Shown in pieces: positions 1-11,959 of a DNA stretch of 64,000 bases. Both the position numbers and the translations under genes were made by a program. The stretch is from Clitopilus passeckerianus (Eukaryota; Basidiomycota; Agaricomycetes; Agaricales; Entolomataceae), in assembly GCA_944990035.1 (NCBI GenBank), contig CALYLX010000080.1:620001-684000 (forward strand). The letters run 5' to 3'. The stretch's first letter is position 1. Each line of letters opens with the position of its first letter. The notes under the pieces are model-generated. The model made no database searches. It worked only from the letters and a program-made list of their open reading frames with translations, and was not told the DNA's origin.

Positions 1-1799
1 AGTCTCGTATGGCTTGAATACGCTCCGAAACTTGGAAGTCATCCGTAGTTGACGAAAGGAAAGGATTGAGGTGATGCAATGATTGATGATCACAGGAAAA
101 TTACTGTGTATAGATAAAAAATTAGCTAAGGATCAAGAAATCGACTTAACCTAGTGATGTATTCACACGAGACTTAAGCACCCATAAAAGGCAAATTATG
201 AGTTTATGGACCAATCGAAATTAGAGAAATACCAATTACAAACAAGCAAAAATATTGTAAAGTTTTGGAACTTTGGACGCTGGAAAGAACTCAATGGAGT
301 ATCCACTCCATCCTCGTAATTGATCAACAACTGCGCCGTTTGTATCCCCTTTTGTGTATCAGTAGTATTCTTGTGTGCAGGGGGGGTGGAAGGGTGGGCC
401 TTCTGTATCTGAGGGCCTTCCAGAATGAAGTTCCTTGAAGTACGCTTGGCGAATTCGGCCGATGCTTCCGGCCAGCCGGTTTTGGTAGGCAATACTTCTT
501 TCCCCCCCTCTCCCGGCGTGTTCTAACAGCCGCGATTTTTGACGACGAGGCATCAGCGACCGTGACGACATCTACCTGATCTCTGGTCTCAATTGCACCA
601 GCTTCTAAGGAAACCTCCATTTTACCCTCCAGAGTTTGGGTCTGGGCTACGCTACTGATATGTTTGCTATGAAGATATATACTAACTCTTCCTTTTCTCC
701 CTCTCGGTCGAATTAATTAATTATCTGATCTCACCGGACCAGAAACCCCCAGCTATACTTAATGCGCCAATTTAGACAACCGAATCACGCATCATATTCC
801 ATGTCGAATTGAGTCATTGCAACTTGCGTCTTATTGCCATTGTTCAAGCTTCCTACATTTACCCCGCCACTTGTTAACTGACATGTTCGCGTTTCTGTCT
901 CCCGTTTAAACACATATTTTAAGGTTCGGTTTTGAACGCTGTTCCTGTGAGATTTCAAGCTGCATCTTGCGGGTCCAGCGAGGTGATAGGTAGTAGGCAG
1001 CTTCTGATAGAGCCAGCCCTTGATTGCACAGACAGCTCAATCTCCCGCCGGCGCCTTTTCTTTACTTCACCTCGGTATCCTGTACCTCGATGTATCCTAC
1101 CCTTCAGTACCGGCAGTACCAGCAGCACTAGCTCCCCCCCTCGGCCACCTAAATCCGCCTGTTTATGCGCACATATGAGTGAGTACCTGACAGTGCTCAT
1201 GTTTGCGGGGGTAGTAAGGAATCATGGTGTTAAGAAGCGAGCGGCGAAAAGCTACCACCGGCGTGCCTCCTATTCATTATTGAATTCCGCCAGGGCTTCG
1301 CGTTTTTGTTTACCTTGGCCGAACGCACCATGCTACTCGTCTTTCTCAAAGTTGACAGGCAACTTGGAAGCGCGACAAAAGGGGGAAGTGAAATACCATA
1401 ATTGTCCTGATCTCCGATGTGTTACTGAATAGCTACAGTACTGTCCATCGCGGCGGCGTCGTTTTATCTCGCTCACCGTTACGTGCTGCGGCGTTGAATG
1501 AGATGGTCAACTTTACAATTGCCTACATTCCTGTCATGGCACTATCAATTCGACTTCACTTCACCGGTGCAATATTTCAGGCGATGGTCATGCCACTGAC
1601 CTTGTGATTTGAAGGTCCAGACCATGTTCAAATGTTCTGACGGCCCCCTGTGTCGTCCTGCCACAGTTACCCTGGCTTCTTGCCCTGGCCGCGACTCGCA
1701 GGTATAAAAGCTCAGCCATTGAGTGTTCTGAACTCCCAACTTCCTCGAAGTCCTCAGCTCCTTGCAACACTTGCTCGCATATTTCCTCATATTTCAACC
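1..1799. other. 5' intergenic stretch, no supported gene
   Basis: Nothing coding is convincing here. Several short open frames exist, the longest at 932-1432 on the plus strand (166 codons, no ATG at its start), but their composition does not look protein-like and no domain is recognisable. The last 100 bases hold the promoter of the gene that starts at 1800. Confidence 0.5.
1703..1710 (+). promoter_or_regulatory. TATA box of the 1800 gene
   Basis: TATAAAAG lies about 90 bases upstream of the ATG at 1800 and is followed by a pyrimidine-rich stretch. Strong TATA boxes in fungi usually mark inducible or highly expressed genes; that use here is inference. Confidence 0.6.
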
Positions 1800-2471
1800 A
1801 TGTCCCTCGCAGGCACCAAATACAAGCTCCTCGTCGAAGTTGAGCCAGAACAGGTTACGGCACTGAAGAAGATGGGTCTCAGCCTCCATGTCGGAAAAAT
1901 GGCTAATGGCCGGGTCAACGTCGTTTGGAAAAGTGCAGTTAACTTCAACGCCACCAACCGCTTTGAGTGGACGGAGTCCTATTCAGTCGGTGGCACCGCG
2001 GAGTTCAAGGCAAGCCACCTTGAACCAAGACTAGCTTCCTGTGAACTAACTTCATGACAACAGACTGGCATGCTAGCCTCAGCCAGCACCAACATTGAAC
2101 CCATCCAGTTCGGCCAAGTTGTCACCATTAATGAGGACGGGATCGCTGCCTCTGCAAAAGGCGTCGCCGACGAGTCTGGGGTATTCAAGGTCATAAACAA
2201 CAACAACCCTGATGCCGAACCGCTTGCCACCGTTGTTTATTGTGATGGGCAGCCCATTTTCGTCAGCAACCCCATGCAAAGCGGTATTACGAGTACTATC
2301 GAACCCATCGAGACTGTCGTGGTTTGGTTCGGAGCCAAGGTCGAAACCGGCACTGTCATTGCGACATTCGATGGAAAGACTCAGCAGGTGGTGTATAAGG
2401 GGAATGCGGTTAGCAAGGGAATTAAGTGGATGAAACCCAAGGGCGCTGTCGCTGGTTGGTCCAACCTCTAG
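1800..2471 (+). CDS. Uncharacterised 205-residue protein
   Basis: Two exons, 1800-2009 and 2064-2471, joined in phase 0. I do not recognise the family. There is no signal peptide, membrane segment or cysteine cluster. The protein looks soluble, rich in beta-prone Val/Thr/Asn residues, and opens MSLAGTKYKLLVEVEPEQV. A run of four asparagines sits near residue 117, and the C-terminus ends in a Lys/Trp motif (GIKWMKPKG). The intron has a GC donor (AAG|GCAAGC) and ends ACAACAG; reading through it hits a stop, so splicing is required. The TATA box at 1703 supports the ATG at 1800, which also fits the first exon's phase. It could be a small lineage-specific cytosolic protein. Function cannot be assigned from sequence. 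Confidence 0.75.
2010..2063 (+). other. GC-AG intron
   Basis: This 54-base intron starts GCAAGC instead of GTAAGC and ends CAG. The flanking exons join in frame, and no GT donor nearby gives an open product. Confidence 0.7.
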
Positions 2472-2857
2472 GTGTCTGCGGATATTTCTGGGGCAACATT
2501 TAAGCATGGCGGCGATGTTTCTCATGCGTTCATCTTATCTCTTACCGATTAGATACTCTCGTTTTATTCTCCCTGTTAGTCACACCTAGCTCCCTTTGTC
2601 TTAGGGCTCTATACATACAACCTCTCATGTACTCGTAGAGAACAAATTTTGATATACAGAGGACTTCTATCACCAAGTAGGCAAAGGTAGAGAATCCGCA
2701 CGTAATGAACCAAGTAGTGCCAGATCATTTTCTTCCCCTTATGGTATCGCGTCTAGTCCAAAAATTCTTTTCCCCACCCTTTTCTTGACTCATTCCCTCG
2801 TGAGTCGTCCTTTAAGAACCCCCTTAGCTTACTAGTCCTTCTTGAGTACCTACCACC
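2472..2857. other. Intergenic, promoter of the OTC gene
   Basis: No gene is seen. The stretch contains the 3' end of the previous gene and a pyrimidine-rich run at about 2760-2800. The OTC start codon sits in a good context (ACCACCATGG). Confidence 0.5.
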
Positions 2858-4310
2858 ATGGCCTCCACCCGCGCAGTCCCACACTTGATGACCCTCGCGG
2901 ACCTCTCGCCTAAGCAAATTCAGCGCCTACTTCAACACTCGTACTACCTCAAGCAACTTTCAAAACCATGGCTCGAGCCTCAGAACTCGGACTACCAGAA
3001 GAACGCGGGGAAGATGAGGCTTCCACCTCAGTCTCTCTTCAACAAGTCTATTGCTCTGTTGTTCTCGAAGAGGAGCACTAGAACTCGTGTCGCCGCTGAG
3101 ACGAGTGCCGTGCTGCTAGGTGGACGTGCTCTTTTCTTGGGAAGGGAAGACATCCAGCTGGGTGTGAACGAGACTCCTAGGGATACAGCTCGCGTCATTG
3201 GCGGAATGTGTCAAGGTATCTTTGCTCGAGTTGGGGAGCATGAGGAAATTGAGGTTCGTTTCTCCCTGCCTGCCTCCCTCTTTCCTAGCAGCTAACGCGA
3301 CAACATGAAAAAGGAACTAGCAAAACATTCCCCAGTCCCAGTTCTCAACGCCCTCTCCTCCCTCTGGCACCCCACCCAAATCCTCGCCGACCTCTTGACG
3401 TTACACGAGCACGCTCACCTTTTCTCCCCTCAACCCACCTCCACCGCTTCCTCCTCCTCTAACGCTCTCACCGCCGCCAAAGACAAGAAGAAAAAGAAGT
3501 CTGGCCCCCACCACCTCCCTCCCCTCCGCCCGCTAACAATCACCTACATCGGCGACTCCGCCAACGTTCTACACGACATGCTCGTCACATACCCCCGCCT
3601 CGGGCACTCCCTCCGTATCGCTTCCCCTGCCTCGCCCAAATACCGTGCTCCCCAGGCTGTGTGGGATAGGGTGGTGGAGACAGGATGTGATAAGGGGATT
3701 TATTGGACCGAAGACCCCAAAGACGCCATAAAAGGCGCAGACGTCGTCGTTACCGATACTTGGATCTCAATGGGCCAAGAAGCCGAGAAGGAGGAACGAC
3801 TGAAGGCGTTTGAGGGGTATCAGGTTACAGAGGAGCTGGCGAGGGAGGGCGGAGCGAACCCGGATTGGAAGTTCTTGCATTGCTTGCCGAGGAAACAACA
3901 GGAGGTGGATGATGAGGTTTTCTATGGCGAAAGGAGTCTTGTGTTCCCTGAAGCGGATAATAGGAAGTGGACTATTATGGCTGCGTTTGAGTGAGTCTGG
4001 GTTTTCTTGATTCTTTTGATTTTGGTTCTGTTCTTGGCGCGACGTGGGTGGGTAGATGGAGAGAGCGAAGGCTTTTGGCCCTCCGGTCAGTTCGTTACGC
4101 TCCGAAGCTCCTCACGCCGTGCTTCGAGCATTCCTCAAGGACGTGGCGTCGAACATTTTCTGTGCTTTCGTGGATTTTTCATTTTCACACCTCCACTCTG
4201 TCTTTAACACGAACACAAACTGACTCAATGTTCTTCCTTTCAGCCTCCTGTTCGGCAAATGGGACCTCTCAGAGAAGGGATGGTATCAGATGAAGGAGGA
4301 GAAGGATTAA
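2858..4310 (+). CDS. argF/ARG3: Ornithine carbamoyltransferase
   Basis: The enzyme makes citrulline from ornithine and carbamoyl phosphate in arginine biosynthesis. Three exons, 2858-3253, 3314-3990 and 4244-4310, join with correct phases to 379 residues. The carbamoyl-phosphate site SKRSTRTR lies near residue 70, HPTQ follows in exon 2, and near the C-terminus are the WISMG loop and the ornithine-site motif HCLPR. All key motifs are present. A low-complexity insert of about 30 residues (Ser-rich, then KDKKKKKSG) interrupts the middle; it lies between the two domains and is probably a surface loop. I see no clear mitochondrial presequence, so location is open. The second intron is long (253 bases) for this region. 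A decayed copy lies directly downstream. Confidence 0.95.
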
Positions 4311-4669
4311 GGATTAGATGTGGGGTTTGAAGATCCTCGGACAAGGTCAGGCTGTCGACCTTGAGTCAAGAACTGGAAAGATCGGCAAATTCAATTTAAA
4401 TACATTTCGTCGTACATTTCGAGATGTTGATATATTACAATGAAATGCAACGAAATACCTTCTTGATTTGTGTAATCTTAGCACTGTATCTACACGTGTA
4501 AAATTCATAAATGTAAATGGTATAGTACAGGCATACCGGGTTCGTGGCAAGAGACGTAATCTGGTAAAAAGTCCATGATTTAGGCTACATGGCGAATTAT
4601 ATGACCCAAAGGTCGTTCGGCAATGGTAAGGAAGCCGGAGCTTGGGGGATCGGGGAGCTGGGACTACTA

Positions 4670-4880
4670 TCACCACTGCTTGGGGACACCTGGACCTTCC
4701 TCGATAACGGCTGTTGCAGCATCCCCACCATCATTTGAGGGGTCAGAGTGGGTGTTCGAACTACGGGATTCAGAGGGCATTGTTTGGTCGTTGCTTCGGA
4801 GGTTATTGTATCTGTCGAGGACTACCTCGAATTTGAAGCGGCGGTTCAAATCAGAGTCATCCACGCATAGGGCGACGAAG
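4670..4880 (-). pseudogene. DUF6535 gene remnant (3' end only)
   Basis: Read on the minus strand, this stretch matches the C-terminus of the DUF6535 gene at 6480-9580. It shares an F-x-F-E-x-x-LDRY block, a Ser/Asp-rich tail, GDAA and EEGPGV. Nothing upstream of that C-terminal piece remains: the homology stops just before the decayed OTC copy begins near 4893. The flank at 4500-4640 also resembles 6300-6510, which is the matching 3' flank of the longer copy. It is therefore a relic of a tandem duplication, not a gene. Confidence 0.75.
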
Positions 4881-4892
4881 ACACACGCATCC

Positions 4893-6143
4893 TTCATCAT
4901 GCCTACTTCCTCAAGCAATCCCCCATCCCAGTCCTCAACGCCCTCTCCTCCCTCTAGCACCCCATCCAGATACTCGCAGGCCTCCTTACCTTACACGAAC
5001 ACGAACAGGTTCACCGATTCTCACCTCCCTCCTACTCTTGCCACCGCGAAGGACAAGAAAAAGAAACAAAAAAAAAAACGGCCCACAGCACCTACCCCCT
5101 CTCCGCCCCTAACAATCACCTACATTGGCGACTCCGCCAACGTCCTGCACAACATGCTCGTAACCTACCCCCCCCTCGGGCACACCCTCCGCATCGCTTC
5201 CCCCTCCTCCCCAAAACACCGTGCACCCGCCGCCGTATGCGACCGCATCATTCAAATCGGTTGTGACAAAGGCATCTAATACTAGACTGAAGACCCAAAA
5301 GACGCCATAAAAGGCGCAGACGTCGTCGTCACGGACACTTGGATCTCCATGGGCCAGGAAGCGGAGAAGGAAGAGAGATTGAAGGCGTTTGAGGGGTATC
5401 AGGTTACGGAGGAGCTGGTGAGGGAGGGTGGGCCGAAGGAGGAGTGGAAGTTCTTGCATCGCTTGCCGAGGACGAAGCAGGAGGTGGATGATGAGGTGTT
5501 CTATGGGGAGAGGAGTCTTGTGTTTGAGGAGGTGGATAATAGGAAGTGGACTATTATGGCTGGGTTTGAGTGAGTGTTTCTTTCGTGGTTATTTTTCCCC
5601 CACTTCTTGGATTGGATATTTTCGGTGGGAACACGGGCTTGTACCGTTGGCGAAAGAATTTTGCCTCACCTTTATGGCGTGTTCGTCTATACGGCTTGCT
5701 TGCCTTCAAAGCTTCCCAATGCCCGCCTCAGTCCTTGTGCCTCTTCAAACCCTATGTCCCACTTTTCGTTCGTCTTGTGTAAAGGCACGAGTCCGATAGA
5801 GCAGACACTTGGTACATACGGAACCCTCTTTCGTCCCTCACTTCTTTCGAGGTTTTCATATGCCAGAGCCTATACGTTGGCTTGGTGACTACATTCGATG
5901 AGGGAGCTCTTGGTCTTACCTGCCAGTTACAACCCCTTATTAGTCAATAGCACTGCATGCCTTGACCTTTCCTGCCTCGTTCCCTCTTCCTTTGTTCCCT
6001 TTCTTCTCCCTACGAACTTTTCGCCTTCTCAATTTCTTCCTTCTTTAAACGCAAACACGAACTCCTTTCTATTACAGCCTCCTGTTCGGCGAATGGACCT
6101 CTCGGAGAAGGAATAGTACCAGATGAAGGGCAAGCAAGATTAG
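4893..6143 (+). pseudogene. Decayed ornithine carbamoyltransferase copy
   Basis: This is a second copy of the gene at 2858-4310, beyond repair as it stands. It keeps the exon 1 words for YFLKQ, then jumps straight to the exon 2 words for [11 protein letters not shown], losing about 370 bp including the STRTR carbamoyl-phosphate site and intron 1. Later it has a stop replacing Trp in the HPTQ block and two stops near 5278-5285 (after CDKGI). HCLPR has become HRLPR. The final exon near 6076 has lost one base and carries a stop. Long blocks such as the frame at 5349-5573 still read cleanly, so the decay is fairly recent. Confidence 0.92.
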
Positions 6144-6479
6144 ATGTTGGGTTGCCGGGCTTGTGGATGTCCAATGAATCAGGTTGTTGACTTCGGCTCG
6201 AACTGGATAGATTGGCGGATTCGTCACTCATTTTTCAGAATGTTGATATCTACTATAAAAAAATACAATGAATCACATTTTTGGTCTAGTATCTGTGTTA
6301 GGACAGCATTGATGTTGTAAATTTACAAACGGTACAGAAAATGCAGGAGTGTCAGGCAAGAGGTGTAAACTGGTAGAAAAAGTGTATGTTACCAGCTGAC
6401 ATTCTCATAATGCATATGCCAAAATCCGACCCCCGGCCAATGCATAGTTACAGATGATTTTGGCTTGGAAGTCGCACTG

Positions 6480-9400
6480 TTATATAACCCAGCGGTTGTT
6501 TGACAACGGTAGGGTAATGGGGATCGAAACATGCGGGGTTGGCAAGCTGAAAAGACTACCACCGCCATCTTCACCTTGCAGGACACCTGGACCTTCCTCA
6601 ACACCTACCGCTGCGGCATCCCCGGGATCATCCAAGGTGTCAGATGTGGAATCCGAACTTTCGTAACGGGTTGGCTGCCTGTCGTCCCCAAGGTGAGTAT
6701 ACCTATCCAGGAAGTCCTCGAAGTCGAAATGTTTCCATAAAGTGGTACCGTTCAAGTACCCGGCGACAAACTTGCAAGGAGCGGGAACCCGTTGTGGTTC
6801 TTTGGACTTGCACTCCTCGACTTTGCGCCTTGATTCTGGGGAAAGCATCAATCTCGCCGCTGTTGCGAGATTTCGAGACGCCTCTTCCGACTGTGGGAGC
6901 TCGAGATTCTGCCACACCTGCCACATCCACGCTATGATGTCCAGTACGTTGTGGCTCAGTGACTCGGAGGGGTTCTCCGCCCACCATTGACATATGTCCA
7001 GAGTGGCTTTGGAGAAAATGATGGGCAGTTCTTCACCAACTGCTCGCAGAGGCAACTCCTTGGAGAGGTAGCCCTTGAGGAGGTGGTTGTTGTAGCTGAT
7101 GAATAAAACGAATTCCAACGCATCCAGAATGTCGTTTGCCGCAACGGGATCGTCCAGTGAATGTAAAAAACGCCGGTGGAGTCTAGTGGTCAAGATGATG
7201 ACGCGGGAAGCCTTGACATCTTCACCGTAGGTGGGATCATCCCATCTCCACGATTTATCTCCAACACGAAGCACGTTCTGCTCAACATAATGGCGGATAA
7301 ACTCGAAGTCCTGGGATATCCCCGTTCCCTCCTCTAGTGTGTCGATCAGAACGACCCTCATGGCAACCATAGTCTCCAGAGCTATTTGGGAGGTGTCCAT
7401 GTTATCGTATCCAGCATTGTTTGAGTGCCTGTCGAGTATACGAGCAAATGCCAGCGTGGGGTTTTCTATTTTTGGTGTGCTGTATATTGTATCATCGGAA
7501 TAGGTATGGATCTGGGCATATATGCACTCCCTCATGGCGTTGAAAAAATGCCTGCTGATATCGCATTTCCGGAAGGCGCGTAGGTTAGTGCACCCTTTCC
7601 ATACCCTCTGCGTTGAGCCCCAACCGTCCATCTCTACTCGTTTGTGAATGAATCCTAGCGCCAAATCGAGGTCACCGTTGGGCAGCAAAGGAAGTTACAC
7701 AGTGGCCAACGATAACGTCGAGCCTGGCAATCTGTCCTCGAGGCAAGGGGTCCACAGTGTCTAATCGCGGTACCACGCCGTGATCATCCGGCGACGAAGC
7801 GGCAAAGATAGCAACCTTTCTGAACTCTCTGTCTCCTGAAAGGTACTTCCTTAGAGCTGAGCTGGTCTGTTCAAACTCAAATGGCTCCAGGTCTCTGGAA
7901 ACTAGGAGGAATCGGCTGACTTCAACTTCTTCCCAAAGAGGGACAAGTCGAGAAACAATTGCGCAGAGTACCGCAGCAGATACGGCATATTTGCGATCAA
8001 GGATATTGCCTGGTGCTGATCGGCTACCATCATCAAGAGTATTCAGAAGATGTTCTGGGAACCAGGATTCCCGGGATATCTTCACCAGATCAAATTGGTC
8101 AGGTCGTTCGGCGAACATGAAAGCTAGGGCCCACAATGCCTTCGGGCAAGCAACCGAACAGCGAGTACGATGCTTGTCATCGAACCAAGAATTGGACGCA
8201 TTTGTTATAAGGGAGGTGATCCTGAGTATAATATCGGCTTCAGGTTCCGCGGTCTCAACAAGGGCCTTGATGAGATGGAGATTGTTGTCGTGTATGCCAT
8301 CTGCACCATAGATAGCGTCGGGAAGTGCTTCAACGAATGCGAGGAGCTCCTGATCATTTGTGAGGGATGAGAGAGTCCAAGTAATGGAATCTACGTCTCG
8401 CTGCGGATCCGGCTCCTGGGAAGCAACCAATACTTCGTGCGAAAGATCGCATAGCTTTTCTGGTAGTATCAAAGGTTCATGAACAACGGGAAGAATGGGG
8501 AGAGTGCTGAAAAATGAGTAAGCGGAAGACCCAAATGTACTAATTTTGCGTCCAGTGGTCTTGGTTCTTCGCCAAATTGAGGGAGGTTGTAGAGGATAAT
8601 GGGGATAACGAACGGTTGGAAGAATGGGGAATATGATGGCGTGTGGTACATATACAAAGGCACGGGAAACATTGCATTGGGATTTCTTGAAGATTCTCCT
8701 AGCCAGCGGAAGAACCGTGCGTGAGAATGCCTGCCAGACTCTCCATGCAATCGGGGAAAGGGGAGTCTGGTAAGGAGAATTTAGAGCTATCAACCGCCAG
8801 ATGGTGAAGCCGGTATAAATAGCCATGACAATCGTCAACGCTACACAGACAATATCTGTCAATACTGGGTTGACATCCCATAAAAACGCAATCAACCCGC
8901 CGAGGAACAGGAAGAGAGAAAGGTGGAGCATGGAGGGAATCACATTCACAACTGTATGCATCTTAAAATTCTTGAGTCCGAAGTACAGAAATGAGAACAA
9001 ACGAGCATGAGCCGTCGAAGAGCGTAGAAGAGCGGTCTTGTGCATGAATTGCCGACTCCACTGCTGTACGAATGTAGCGAGGAATGCACAGGAGAGGGCG
9101 AGAATGAGGCTCAAGAACCATAGGATATTGCAGGTCACAGCGGCAGGCTTTGGCGTGTATTCGTCCATTGGTGCCACTGAGACGAGGTCGCTGCTGTTAG
9201 CGAGGGAGACCAACTGGTCCGAAATTCGATGCAGAAGTACGACGGAAGCGTCGGCAGGGTCTTCCTGAAGTTTCTGATAACTTTCGATGACGAAGGCGGT
9301 GAGAACGGCAGAGTAGAGACCAGACCAGCATGCATAAGTTTAACAGTATCAATTTGAGTTAACTCACGAAGACAAGCGTTACATCCATATCCTCCTTCCA

Positions 9401-9580
9401 GCTTTTGACCAGTCCTTCGTCGTATTGCTTCGCTTCCTGAACATAAATTTCCAGAAGCCTGCCACATGCTTCATCGTCCAACTTTTTGGTCTGGTCGGAG
9501 GCTGATATGGATTAGTTCACATTGGTAAAAGTACCAGGTGAATAAGCAGGACAAGACGAACTCGAGTTGGGATTGCTCAT
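6480..9580 (-). pseudogene. DUF6535 family copy 1, probably broken
   Basis: This is a large membrane-anchored protein of unknown function. The N-terminal block reads YDEGLVKSWKEDMDVTLVF, then AVLTAFVIESYQKLQEDP, then several hydrophobic helices (about 8700-9130) and a long helical C-terminal half. A likely short first exon starts at 9580. Two lesions stand out. The second intron's acceptor, CTAG in sister copies, reads CTGG near 9323. A two-base loss near 7672-7690 shifts the frame, splitting the body into 7672-9213 and 6480-7688. No nearby splice pair restores the frame. The rest is open, so decay is recent, or an assembly error is possible at the frameshift. Confidence 0.75.
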
Positions 9581-9583
9581 GGC

Positions 9584-11469
9584 CTAGCGGTTAAATGGCA
9601 AGGCGTCTCCTGAGAGATACTCGCGGAGAGCCGAGCTACTCCTTTCAAACTCGAATGGCTCCAGTTCGCTGGAAGCTCGTAGGAAGCGGCGAGCTGCACG
9701 TGCTGCCCAACCGAGAGTAATGGGAGAATCGATGGCACAAAGTACCAGAGCAGATACGGCGTATTTTCGATCCAGCGTTATGCCGGATTGTGATTGGCAG
9801 CCATCAGCAAGCGCCTTTAGAAGATGTTCCGAGAACCATGCTTCCCGCGATGTCTTCATCAACTCAAACCGGCCACGTCGTTCCCTGATTACAAACGCTA
9901 GGATCCATAGCGCCTTTGGACACGCAATGGAGCAGGGATTACGATGGTTCTCATCGAACCATGGATTTGACGCGTTGGTCATAAGGGAAGTGATCCTGAG
10001 TAATATATCGGCTTGGGGTCTGAGGTTTCAACAATGGTTTTAATGAGATGAAGGTTGTTGTCGTGTATGCCAGTTGGGCCATAAATAAGGTCAGGCAGTG
10101 CTTCAATAAACGGGAGGAGCTCTTGATCGTTTGTGAGCGATGAGAGAATCCAGGAGGTACACTGCATATCTCGCCACGGGTCGGGCTTTTGGGAAGCAGC
10201 CAATACCTCGTCTGAAAGTTCGCGTAGCTTTGTTGGCTGAGGGGAATTTCCGGGACCTTTTCCGAGGGTAATTAAATTGGAGATTGAGGGGCTCATAAAC
10301 CACGGGAAGATAGGGCAGGATTTTGAGGAGAGCATGTGCAGAAGACAGAGATGATCGGATGGACGTAGAATCAGACGCAACAAGAACGGTGAAACTGTGC
10401 CAGATAGAGGGTGGGCGTACGGGGTAATGAGGATAACGAAGGGTAGGAAGGATGGAGAAAATCATGGCATGTGGTGCATATACAAATGCACGGGAGACAG
10501 TAGACTGGGGGCTTTTGAATAATCTCCTAGCAAGGGGAAGAACCGCAGGTGCAAATCTCTGCCGTACTTTCCCTACAATCGGAAGAGAGCTACGCACAAA
10601 TGCTTGCCACACCTTCCAAGCAACTGGAGACAATGGGGTTTGGTAAGGCGGGTTCAGGGATATCAATGGCAAGATGGTGAATCTGGTATAAATGACCGTG
10701 ACCATTGTCAATGCCACAACGACAATATGTGTCAAGACCAGGTTGACATCGCGCAGGAACGCAATTAACCCGCCGAGGAACGAGAAGAGAGAGATGGAGG
10801 AGGGAGGGGATGACGTTCACAACCGTATGCATCCGGAAGTTCTTCAGTCCGAAGTAGAGAAACGAGAGTAAACGTGCATGAGCTGTCGACGACCGGAGTT
10901 GACCGGTCTTGTGTATGAATTGTCGACTCCACTAGTACTGCTGCACAAATGTGGCGAGGAATGCACAGCAGAGGGCGAGGATGAGGCTCATGAACCACAG
11001 AATGTTGCAGGCCAAAGCTGCCGACGTTGGCGTGAATACATCGCTGGGTGCCTCGGTGATGACATTGCTGCTGTTTGAGAGGGAGACCAGTTGGCGTAGA
11101 AGAGCTACTGAAGTATCGGCAGGGTCTTCCTCGAGTTTTTGATAACTTTCAATGACGAAAGCGGTGAGGACGGCCGAGTAGAGACCGGACTAGAAGCTGT
11201 GCATTGGTTTGTGGGGGACGATAGCATTGTTGTGGGACGGCTCACGAAGATGAGGGTGACATTCGTGTCGTCCTTCCAGCTCTGAACAAGACCTTTGTCG
11301 TATTGCTCAGCTTCCTGGACATAGATCTCCATAAGTCTCCCGCATGCTTCATCACTCAACTTTTGGCAACGTCAGGTCCTGATATTAATAGGTTTGAATG
11401 AATTCACAACACTGAAAACAGATCTGCGAGTGAAGTAATACCAGACGAGCTTGCTTGCGGATCGTTCAT
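9584..11469 (-). pseudogene. DUF6535 family copy 2, truncated and shifted
   Basis: It starts with a probable short first exon at 11469 and the DEACGRLMEIYVQEAEQYD block. It carries a one-base loss near the exon 2 start, a six-base insertion with an in-frame stop near 10932 (after the FATFVQQ helix), and frameshifts near 10785, 10300 and 9985. It ends after LSGDALPFNR, so the C-terminal half present in the other copies is missing. The break abuts the start codon of copy 1 within a few bases, which suggests an unequal exchange between tandem copies. Confidence 0.9.
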
Positions 11470-11959
11470 GTTTCAGAATTGGACACTGGCAGGAGGGTTC
11501 GATGAGGGAAGACGAAGAACGCTGCCCGCCTGACACCTTCCTGCCATTTACATGACAGTGAATCGTTCACGAGTTGACAGGAGTTTCCTAGACGGAGTAA
11601 TGTCATCCAGTGCCATTTTCCTGTGTGGGTCCCTTGTGGGTCCTTTGTAAGTCCATTGATCCTTTACAGGAGCCACGATGCATGAGAACTAACTCGCGAC
11701 AGAAGTAGCCGGCCTGAGTTACGAGCAGACTCATACTCAGGGGAAGATTTTCTAGGAGGAGCTTCCATATCCTCGCAGAGTCGGTGAGTACGAGTGTGAA
11801 AGTCAATGATCAAAGTCATTTGTGTCAACTCCGGATCCGCCAAACTCTTTGAGGCTTACAGACTACTGTACATGGAACATTTGTAGGTTTGTAACAATTG
11901 ACCGAAATTTAAGTGATTACTCACGTCTTCCCCACGACACGCTTCCTTTCACGACTATA
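11470..11959. other. Intergenic
   Basis: No gene is recognised. It lies between the 5' end of DUF6535 copy 2 and the 5' end of the broken CFEM gene, so it is the shared divergent promoter region of two decaying genes. Confidence 0.5.

Noticed and set aside
932..1432. 166-codon open frame, plus strand
   Set aside because: It lacks an ATG at its start, has mixed low-quality composition and no domain or neighbouring exon.
7630..7690. A 44-base GT-AG intron that might heal DUF6535 copy 1
   Set aside because: Removing it puts the downstream exon in the wrong frame with an immediate stop, and the same bases are coding in sister copies.
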